A program made the position numbers and the translations under genes. Positions 42,721 through 51,370 of a stretch of 51,370 bases of DNA are shown in pieces. Within the stretch, counting starts at the first letter, position 1; each line of letters begins with the position of its first letter. The DNA is from Gammaproteobacteria bacterium. GTDB taxonomy: Bacteria; Pseudomonadota; Gammaproteobacteria; Xanthomonadales; Rhodanobacteraceae. Where the stretch lies: NCBI GenBank assembly GCA_021324095.1, contig JAJPJT010000067.1:1-51370 (forward strand). The letters are read 5' to 3'. Under the pieces are notes generated by a model, which did no database searches, was not told where the DNA came from, and saw only the letters and a program-made list of their open reading frames with translations.

Positions 42721-44871
42721 TCAACGGGATGGACTCCCGAGCTCGCGTTGCAGGAAATCCACCGTCGCCGTGTCGGCCTTCAGCCATGAGGCGTGGCGCA
42801 GGAAGCCGTGGATCTCGTTCGGGATCACCATTTCCTCGAAGGGAACGCCGTGCTTCTTCAGGCGCGGCACGACGTCTTCCATCTGCAGGAAATGCACGTT
42901 GTGGTCGTCGTCGCCCTGGATCAGCAGCACCGGCGATTTCCATTTCGCCATGTCGGCGTCGGGCGAGGACTCCCACGCCACTTTCATGGCCTGCTTGTAG
43001 TCGCCTTGTTCGTAACGCGAGCCGGGCTTGCCGAACCACTCGCCGATGTCGCGCGACCAGTCGTGGATCCCGTGCATGTCCACACCGGCCTTGAAGATGT
43101 CGGAATTGCGGGCCAACGCCAGCGCGGTCAGATAACCGCCGTACGAACCGCCCCAGATACCGATGCGCGCGGGATCGACGCCCGAAACGTGCTGAAGGAA
43201 TTTCGCGCCCGCCACGACGTCCTGGTACTCGGATGCGCCGGTCGGGCCCCAGTGCGGCGGATTCTGGAATGCGAAGCCGTGGCCGATTCCGAGCCGGTAA
43301 TCCACCGACAGCACGGTGAAGCCGTGCGTCGCGAGGTACTGGTTCACGGCGTAGCTGTTCGAGTAGTAATCCATGTAGTGCCAGCCGAGCAGCATCTGCC
43401 GTGGCGGCCCGCCGTGCACGAAAATCACGCCGGGCTGCACCGCGCCAGCGTCGGCGCTGCGGAAGAGTTGCCCGTGTATCACGGTGCCGTCGGCAGCCGT
43501 GAACGTCACCAGTTTCGGAACCACGAGTTGCGCCGTCGGAAAATACTTCGGGATCAGGCCGGGCTGCAGCAAGCGGGAATCGCGACCCTGATCGCCCATC
43601 ACCGAGACCAGCGGCGGCCGTTGGGAGCCCGCGTCGACATACGCGACCGTGTTGGCGACGGGCGCGGGCGACGTCTGGATGTCGTTCCCTGACGTCAGCG
43701 CGACCGGCTGCGCGCGATCTACCGGCACCTTGAACAGGTGCCGGCGATCGATGTCGCCTTTGGTCTTTCCGGTGTTGGCGCTGTACACGATCGAGCGGCC
43801 ATCGCGCGGGAACGCCACGTCCTCGACCATGAAATCGCCGGGGGTCAGCAGCAGCGGCGTCCCACCACTTGCCGAAATCGAGTACAAATGCGGCCAACCA
43901 TCCAGATCGGCGAGAAACACCAGGCGCGACCCACCATCGGCCCAGTGCAGGTTAGAACCACCCGCGGTCTGCGGATACGATCCGACCAGCGTGTCGGGGC
44001 TTTGCCACACCACGTGCGCCTCGCCGGTGCGCGCATCGGCGACCCGGATCGACCACGGCTGTGGCGTCTGCGTCAGGATCGGCCGCGGCGGACCGCCATG
44101 GCCCGGCTGGCGGGTGAAGGCGATTTGCGTGCCGTTGGGCGACCAGCGCGGATCGCCGTCGATGCCCGTCGAAGGCGCGAGGTATTCGATCGGCGTGTGG
44201 TCGTCGGTGAACACGCCGATGAAAGCATGATCGCCTCGGTCGGACACGAAGGCGAGCCGCTTGCCGTCCGGCGACCAGTGCAGGTCGCCGTCCTTGCCGT
44301 GGTCGAAGAACAGCTGTTTTGGCTTGCTCTTGCTGTCGGCAACGAGCGGGGCGGTCCAGACCTGGTCGTCCTTGATGTAGGCGAGTTCGCCTCCCGATGA
44401 AATGGCCGGCCCGTCACCGTCGGTGAGCTTGCGTGACGTGCCGGCCCGCAAGTCCACGCTCCAGATCATCACCTTCGGTTCGACCGGGCTGGATGCGGGA
44501 TCGGGCGCGATCTTCACCGGCCAGTTCGCGTCGTGGTCGCCGCCGCGCACGAACACCAGTTGTGTGCCGTCGGGCGAAAACGTGAGTTGGGTAATTTCCT
44601 GTCCGTCATCCGCGCTGAAGTGCGTGACCTGGCGCGGTGCAAAACCCGGCGCCTCGGCGATCCACACGTTGCGAACGCCATCCTGGTTGATCACCCATGC
44701 GATGTAGTTCCCGTCGTGCGCCGCCGTCAGGTCTTGCGGAAACGGATAACTCAGCACCTGTTCGAGCGTGAAGCCGACTTGTGGTGCCGGCGCGGCGGAG
44801 GACGCCATCGGCGAGAGTGCGGATCCCGCGGTGAGCAGCACCGCGAGCACGAAGGCAAGCGATCGGTACAT
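42721..44871 (-). CDS. S9 family prolyl oligopeptidase-like peptidase, secreted
   Basis: 716 residues from the ATG at 44869-44871, which opens a signal peptide (MYRSLAFVLAVLLTAGSALS); a 43-codon extension is not coding. The N-terminal beta-propeller (repeated FSPDGTQLVFVRGGDHD- and WSPDGKRLAFVSD-like units) is followed by the alpha/beta-hydrolase domain with Ser in GIWGGSYGGYLTAL, Asp in IQGDDDHNVHF and His in NEIHGFLRHASW. It is a periplasmic acylaminoacyl- or dipeptidyl-peptidase-type enzyme; cleavage preference is unknown. It converges with the lipoprotein gene and is divergent from ndh. Confidence 0.93.
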   Translation of the reverse strand: MYRSLAFVLAVLLTAGSALSPMASSAAPAPQVGFTLEQVLSYPFPQDLTAAHDGNYIAWVINQDGVRNVWIAEAPGFAPRQVTHFSADDGQEITQLTFSPDGTQLVFVRGGDHDANWPVKIAPDPASSPVEPKVMIWSVDLRAGTSRKLTDGDGPAISSGGELAYIKDDQVWTAPLVADSKSKPKQLFFDHGKDGDLHWSPDGKRLAFVSDRGDHAFIGVFTDDHTPIEYLAPSTGIDGDPRWSPNGTQIAFTRQPGHGGPPRPILTQTPQPWSIRVADARTGEAHVVWQSPDTLVGSYPQTAGGSNLHWADGGSRLVFLADLDGWPHLYSISASGGTPLLLTPGDFMVEDVAFPRDGRSIVYSANTGKTKGDIDRRHLFKVPVDRAQPVALTSGNDIQTSPAPVANTVAYVDAGSQRPPLVSVMGDQGRDSRLLQPGLIPKYFPTAQLVVPKLVTFTAADGTVIHGQLFRSADAGAVQPGVIFVHGGPPRQMLLGWHYMDYYSNSYAVNQYLATHGFTVLSVDYRLGIGHGFAFQNPPHWGPTGASEYQDVVAGAKFLQHVSGVDPARIGIWGGSYGGYLTALALARNSDIFKAGVDMHGIHDWSRDIGEWFGKPGSRYEQGDYKQAMKVAWESSPDADMAKWKSPVLLIQGDDDHNVHFLQMEDVVPRLKKHGVPFEEMVIPNEIHGFLRHASWLKADTATVDFLQRELGSPSR

Positions 44872-44975
44872 GGCAATATCCCCAAAGCCAACGAAGCTGC
44901 GATGGTAGCGCATCGCGCAGGCCTCCCGTTGCGGCGCCGGCAGTCGCTCCGGGTTTGAGCCGTCATACTTGCTCG

Positions 44976-46238
44976 ATGAATCGGGACGTGTCACGACCAC
45001 ATGTGGTGATCCTCGGCGGCGGTTTCGGCGGCCTGTGGGCCACCGGCGCCCTGGCCCACGCGCCGGTGCGCGTGACCTTGATCGACCGCGCCAACCACCA
45101 CGTATTCCAGCCGCTGCTGTACCAGGTGGCCGGCGCCACGTTGTCCGGCCCGGATATCGCCGCGCCGCTGCGGCACATCGTGCGGCATCAGGTCAACGTC
45201 ACGGTGTGGATGGAGGACGTGACCGCGATCGACATCGGGGCGCAGCGCGTCAGCGCCGGCGCTCAGACCATCGCATACGACTACCTGATTGTTGCGACGG
45301 GCTCGACCCACGCCTACTTCGGGCACGACGCCTGGGCGGAGCACGCGCCTGGACTCAAGACCATGGACGATGCGCTGACGATCCGCCGGCGGATCCTCTC
45401 GGCGTTCGAAGCGGCCGAACGCGAGCCCGATGCAGACAAACGCGCCGAATGGCTGACGTTCGTGATCGCCGGCGCGGGTCCGACCGGAGTTGAGCTTGCC
45501 GGCACGCTGGCCGAAATCGCGCACCACACGCTGCCGCACGAGTTCCGGATTGCGCATCCGCGGCGTGCACACATTCACCTGGTGGAAGCCGGCCCGCGCG
45601 TGCTGTCCGCGATGCCGGAAAAGCTCTCCGCGATCGCGCAGCACAAATTGCAACGTATGGGCGTCGAGGTCCATACCCGCGCAGCGGTCACCGGCATCGA
45701 CGCGGGCGGCGTGAACATGGGAGATCGACGCATCCCGGCGCGTACCGTGTTGTGGGCGGCGGGGGTCGCCGCATCACCGCTGGGTGCGCAGCTCGGCGGC
45801 GAGCGCGATCGCGCAGGGCGCGTGAAGGTTGCGCCCGACTTGTCGCTGCCGGACCACCCCGAAATTTTCGTGATCGGCGATCTGGCGTGGGTGGAGCAGG
45901 ACGGCCAGCGCGTCCCTGGCATGGCGCCTGCCGCCAAGCAGATGGGCACGCATGCGGCACGCGTGATTCGCGACCGCATCGTCGGACGGTCGACGCGCGC
46001 ATTCCGCTATCGGGATTTCGGAAGCCTCGCCAGCATCAGCCGCTCATCCGCGGTGGTCGATCTGCACGGCCTCGAGTTTTCCGGATTCGCCGGATGGCTG
46101 TTCTGGCTGTTCGCGCACATCTTTTTCCTGATCGGGTTCCGCAATCGCCTCGCGGTGATGTGGAACTGGGCATGGTCGTATCTGACCTGGCAGCGCGGCG
46201 CGCGGATTATCGTCGGTGGTCGCAAACACAAGGATTGA
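44976..46238 (+). CDS. ndh: Type II NADH dehydrogenase
   Basis: 420 residues from the ATG at 44976. Two dinucleotide folds: FAD-binding VVILGGGFGGLWATGAL at the N-terminus and NADH-binding FVIAGAGPTGVELAGTLAEI near residue 165, then FVIGDLAWVEQDGQ. The C-terminus has hydrophobic/amphipathic helices (FAGWLFWLFAHIFFLIGF) for membrane attachment. It transfers electrons from NADH to quinone without pumping protons. It has only 104 bp of divergent upstream region shared with the S9 peptidase gene. Confidence 0.92.
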   Translation: MNRDVSRPHVVILGGGFGGLWATGALAHAPVRVTLIDRANHHVFQPLLYQVAGATLSGPDIAAPLRHIVRHQVNVTVWMEDVTAIDIGAQRVSAGAQTIAYDYLIVATGSTHAYFGHDAWAEHAPGLKTMDDALTIRRRILSAFEAAEREPDADKRAEWLTFVIAGAGPTGVELAGTLAEIAHHTLPHEFRIAHPRRAHIHLVEAGPRVLSAMPEKLSAIAQHKLQRMGVEVHTRAAVTGIDAGGVNMGDRRIPARTVLWAAGVAASPLGAQLGGERDRAGRVKVAPDLSLPDHPEIFVIGDLAWVEQDGQRVPGMAPAAKQMGTHAARVIRDRIVGRSTRAFRYRDFGSLASISRSSAVVDLHGLEFSGFAGWLFWLFAHIFFLIGFRNRLAVMWNWAWSYLTWQRGARIIVGGRKHKD

Positions 46239-46280
46239 GCGCGATTTCGAACGGTTGCATTGGCGGCTCAGACCTTCGAT

Positions 46281-46362
46281 CTCGTGATTCCGGCGAAGGC
46301 CGGAATCCAGTGTCATTGCCTTCCATGGCACTGGATCCCGGCCAATCCATGGCCGGGATGAC
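46281..46362. repeat. Intergenic palindromic repeat, simple copy
   Basis: About 82 bp: ATTCCGGCGAAGGCCGGAAT, then CCAGTG and CACTGGATCCCGG arms around GTCATTGCCTTCCATGG, ending CCATGGCCGGGATGAC. It matches the outer parts of the copy at 20119-20290. It lies between the convergent ndh and tilS genes, eight bases before the tilS stop, and could serve as their shared terminator. Confidence 0.88.
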
Positions 46363-46369
46363 GATCAAA

Positions 46370-47701
46370 TCACGCGGACCACACGGGCCGCTGCCAGCAT
46401 GGCCTTGCTCCCCACGCATCGAAAAGCGCCTTGCCGCGATCGCTGATCCACCAATTCGCAACGGCGATCAGTTCTTCGCCTTGGTAGATCAACGGACAAC
46501 GCATCCGCCACCACGGTGGCATGCGCGCATGCTGGAACAGATCGCGCAGTTCACGCGTATGTTGATCGCTAACGGGCTTGAGCCGCTCACCGCCGCGGCG
46601 GAAGCGCACCGTCAAGGGCGGATCGAAACGGACGGCCGGTGAGCCGGTCTCTGCCATTTGCAGCCGCAGTACACCACAGCCCTTCGGCAACGTCAGCGGC
46701 TGGCCGTCCCACGACGCTTGCCAATTCTCGGGAAGCGGTACAAGGGGCGTTGAAGCGTACAGCCGGTCATTCCAGACCCGAACTTCCGCGCCAGGCCATG
46801 CGACCAGCGGCACACGATCATCCGCCGCGTGTGCGGTCTGCCATTCGAGTTCGCGCCGCGTCGCGTCGGGAGGGACGGTGAGACCGCGCGCATGCAGCCA
46901 GCCATCCAGCACCCGCGCACGCAGGGCATCCGGCAGCGCCAGCCAGCTGTCCGCGTCGAGCGTTCCATCGTCGCGGCGCAGCTCGACCAGCCTCGCTTCG
47001 ACATCATGGGCCAGATAGTCCGCGGCATCCCGGCATAACCGTGCGGCGTGCAGGAACGACGCTTCCGCATGCGGCCAGTGCCGTTTGAGCATCGGCAACA
47101 CTTCCATCCGCAGCACGTTGCGCGCAAACCGGGGGTATTCGTTTGCCGGATCGTTGATCGCGACGACCGCTTCCTGGTCCAGATAGTTACGCAGCGTTTC
47201 GCGCGGTGTTTCCAACAGCGGGCGCCACAGGAATCCGCGCCCGAAAGGCCGCAGCACGCGCATGCCGCCCAAGCCTTCGGGACCCGCGCCGCGCAGCAAT
47301 TTCAGCAGCACGGTTTCGGCCTGATCGTCGCGATGGTGCGCGAGCACCAGCCATTCGCCTTCACGGATATTGCCGGCAAAGGCAGCATGACGCGCCCGCC
47401 GCGCCGCGGCCTCGACACCTTCGCCGCGGGTGTCCTCCACCTTCACGCGGACGGCGGTCAGCGCTACGCCCAGCCTCTTGCAAAATTCGGCGCAGTGCCG
47501 CGCCCACGCCTCGCTGTCGGCGTGCATCCCGTGATCGACGTGCAGCGCGCGCAGATGCCTTGCGCGCGCCTCGGGCAACCGTGCGAGTACGTGCAACAGC
47601 GCCGTGGAATCCGGTCCCCCGCTGAAGGCGACGCACAGCGCGGGCGGCGCGAATTCGCGGAGCGCATTCTCAAGTGTTTCTGGCAGGTCTGCCGGCTGCA
47701 T
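46370..47701 (-). CDS. tilS: tRNA(Ile)-lysidine synthetase
   Basis: 443 residues. The PP-loop CVAFSGGPDSTALLHVL near residue 25, HVDHGMHADSEAWA and VLAHHRDDQAETVLLKLLRG are the catalytic core of TilS. The C-terminal part (PPWWRMRCPLIYQGEELIAV) is the second tRNA-binding domain of the gammaproteobacterial form. It adds lysine to C34 of tRNA-Ile(CAU), which is essential for AUA decoding. It follows accA, 135 bp downstream, in the usual dnaE-accA-tilS order; 47702-47836 shows no other feature. Confidence 0.95.
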   Translation of the reverse strand: MQPADLPETLENALREFAPPALCVAFSGGPDSTALLHVLARLPEARARHLRALHVDHGMHADSEAWARHCAEFCKRLGVALTAVRVKVEDTRGEGVEAAARRARHAAFAGNIREGEWLVLAHHRDDQAETVLLKLLRGAGPEGLGGMRVLRPFGRGFLWRPLLETPRETLRNYLDQEAVVAINDPANEYPRFARNVLRMEVLPMLKRHWPHAEASFLHAARLCRDAADYLAHDVEARLVELRRDDGTLDADSWLALPDALRARVLDGWLHARGLTVPPDATRRELEWQTAHAADDRVPLVAWPGAEVRVWNDRLYASTPLVPLPENWQASWDGQPLTLPKGCGVLRLQMAETGSPAVRFDPPLTVRFRRGGERLKPVSDQHTRELRDLFQHARMPPWWRMRCPLIYQGEELIAVANWWISDRGKALFDAWGARPCWQRPVWSA

Positions 47702-47836
47702 GCGGAAATGGTAGCCGCGATGCAGTGGAACGTCGGTGCGATGGATTCGCGGTGAAGCTACATCGACGCAGGCGTCAGATGGCTTCGGTCAATGCACGCG
47801 GCGCAACGTGCCTGATGCCACGGATTGCCACCCGCT

Positions 47837-48793
47837 TCAATCCTGGTATGCGCCGTAACTGCGAAGACGCTGGTAGCGCTGTTCGAGCAATTGCTCTACC
47901 GGCAGCGCCCGAAGTTCGTCGAGCTGGTTGATCAGCACGGCTTTCAGACGTATCGCCATGGAACGCGGGTTGCGGTGCGCGCCGCCGGTGGGTTCGCGGA
48001 TGATCTTGTCGATCAAGCCGAGTTCCTTCAAACGTGGTGCGGTCAGGCCGAGCGCTTCGGCGGCATCCTTCGCACGTCCGGCGTTCTTCCAGAGGATCGA
48101 CGCGCAGCCTTCCGGCGAAATCACGGAATACGTCGAATACTGCAGCATGTTGACGCGATCGCCCACGCCGATCGCCAGCGCGCCGCCCGAGCCGCCTTCC
48201 CCGATCACGGTGCACACGATCGGCACCTTCAGTTCGGCCATTTCCTCGAGATTGCGCGCGATCGCCTCGCTCTGCCCACGTTCTTCGGCACCGACCCCGG
48301 GATACGCGCCGGGCGTATCGATGAACGTGAGGATCGGCAGCCCGAAACGCTCGGCCAGCTTCATCAGGCGCAGCGCCTTGCGATAGCCTTCCGGGCGCGG
48401 CATCCCGAAATTGCGGCGCACCTTGGATTTGATGTCCCGGCCTTTCTGGTGCCCGATCAGCACCACCGGTCGCCCGACGATGCGCGCCAGTCCACCCACG
48501 ATCGCGGCATCATCGGCGTACATGCGATCGCCCGCGAGTTCATGGAACTCATCGCAGATCACCGCGACGTAGTCATTGGTGTACGGACGACCCGGATGCC
48601 GCGACAGTTGCGTCACCTGCCACGGCGTGAGGTCCTTGAAGATTTCCGCGGTCTTGATGCGCAGCTTTGATCGCAGCTTGCCGACTTCGTCGTCCACGTC
48701 GATCGCGTTGTCGTGACCTGCGGCGGTCAGCTCGCGCAACTTGTCTTCCAGCTCGGCGATCGGCTGCTCGAAATCGAGGAAATTGGGGTTCAT
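47837..48793 (-). CDS. accA: Acetyl-CoA carboxylase carboxyltransferase subunit alpha
   Basis: 318 residues from the ATG at 48791-48793 ([19 protein letters not shown], the normal start; CAGGGA lies directly upstream). Family segments: [60 protein letters not shown] and [20 protein letters not shown], which form the oxyanion holes. Together with AccD it transfers CO2 from biotin to acetyl-CoA. The gap to dnaE is 49 bp, so the two are probably co-transcribed. Confidence 0.97.
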   Translation of the reverse strand: MNPNFLDFEQPIAELEDKLRELTAAGHDNAIDVDDEVGKLRSKLRIKTAEIFKDLTPWQVTQLSRHPGRPYTNDYVAVICDEFHELAGDRMYADDAAIVGGLARIVGRPVVLIGHQKGRDIKSKVRRNFGMPRPEGYRKALRLMKLAERFGLPILTFIDTPGAYPGVGAEERGQSEAIARNLEEMAELKVPIVCTVIGEGGSGGALAIGVGDRVNMLQYSTYSVISPEGCASILWKNAGRAKDAAEALGLTAPRLKELGLIDKIIREPTGGAHRNPRSMAIRLKAVLINQLDELRALPVEQLLEQRYQRLRSYGAYQD

Positions 48794-48842
48794 TCCCTGG
48801 CCGGCGTGACTGGCAAAGCCGCGATTATAACTTCGCCGTGGG

Positions 48843-51370
<2,528 letters not shown>

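Overview
The window looks like chromosomal DNA of a high-GC gammaproteobacterium of the Xanthomonadales/Lysobacterales, most likely Rhodanobacteraceae or close to it. The main evidence is the arginine cluster. It encodes an N-acetylornithine carbamoyltransferase, an N-acetylcitrulline deacetylase-type ArgE and a fused acetylglutamate kinase/N-acetylglutamate synthase, the set known from Xanthomonas. Intergenic palindromic repeats of the kind common in this order are scattered through the window, and the dnaE-accA-tilS order is gammaproteobacterial. No tRNA, rRNA, CRISPR array, integrase or complete insertion sequence was seen.

Layout. 1-1965: the end of a flavoprotein oxidoreductase overlapping a type III polyketide synthase. 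2017-4899: a partly decayed block with a VOC remnant, a secreted alpha/beta hydrolase, a frameshifted DUF3830 gene and a divergent AraC regulator. 5143-8329: two secreted proteins (a beta-propeller and a ChaN/erythromycin-esterase-like protein) and a small hypothetical. 8556-13203: two large Tat-type exported proteins, a GH89 alpha-N-acetylglucosaminidase and a GtaA-like (DUF5127/DUF4965) protein. 13376-22135: a molybdo-hydroxylase island with a three-subunit PaoABC-type aldehyde oxidoreductase, a two-subunit isoquinoline-oxidoreductase-type enzyme, and the convergent mocA and xdhC-type maturation genes. 22352-24893: a hypothetical, sufE and cysS. 25044-25571: a glycine-zipper envelope protein.

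25634-33602 is the arginine operon: argF'-osmC-argG-argE'-argB/argA fusion-argC-argH. Nearly every junction overlaps by an ATGA. It is preceded by a short arginine-rich reading frame and a hairpin arranged like a transcription attenuator. 33774-35100: phaB and phaR (polyhydroxybutyrate). 35368-41971: an acetate-transporter-like membrane protein, an MscS-type channel broken by an in-frame TGA, a K+ channel, a NUDIX hydrolase and an M28 peptidase. 42156-46238: a DUF6491-like lipoprotein, an S9 peptidase and a type II NADH dehydrogenase. 46370-51370: tilS, accA and the 3' two-thirds of dnaE.

Two themes stand out. First, palindromic or tandem repeats normally found between genes lie in frame inside coding sequences: argG, argE' (twice), argC, the end of osmC, and dnaE. 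In argE' one insert is exactly 111 bp and is bounded by a 10-bp direct repeat. Second, the putative arginine attenuator has a perfect 8-nt antiterminator match overlapping the leader stop codon. Several small genes show recent damage: one frameshift, one nonsense codon and one remnant.
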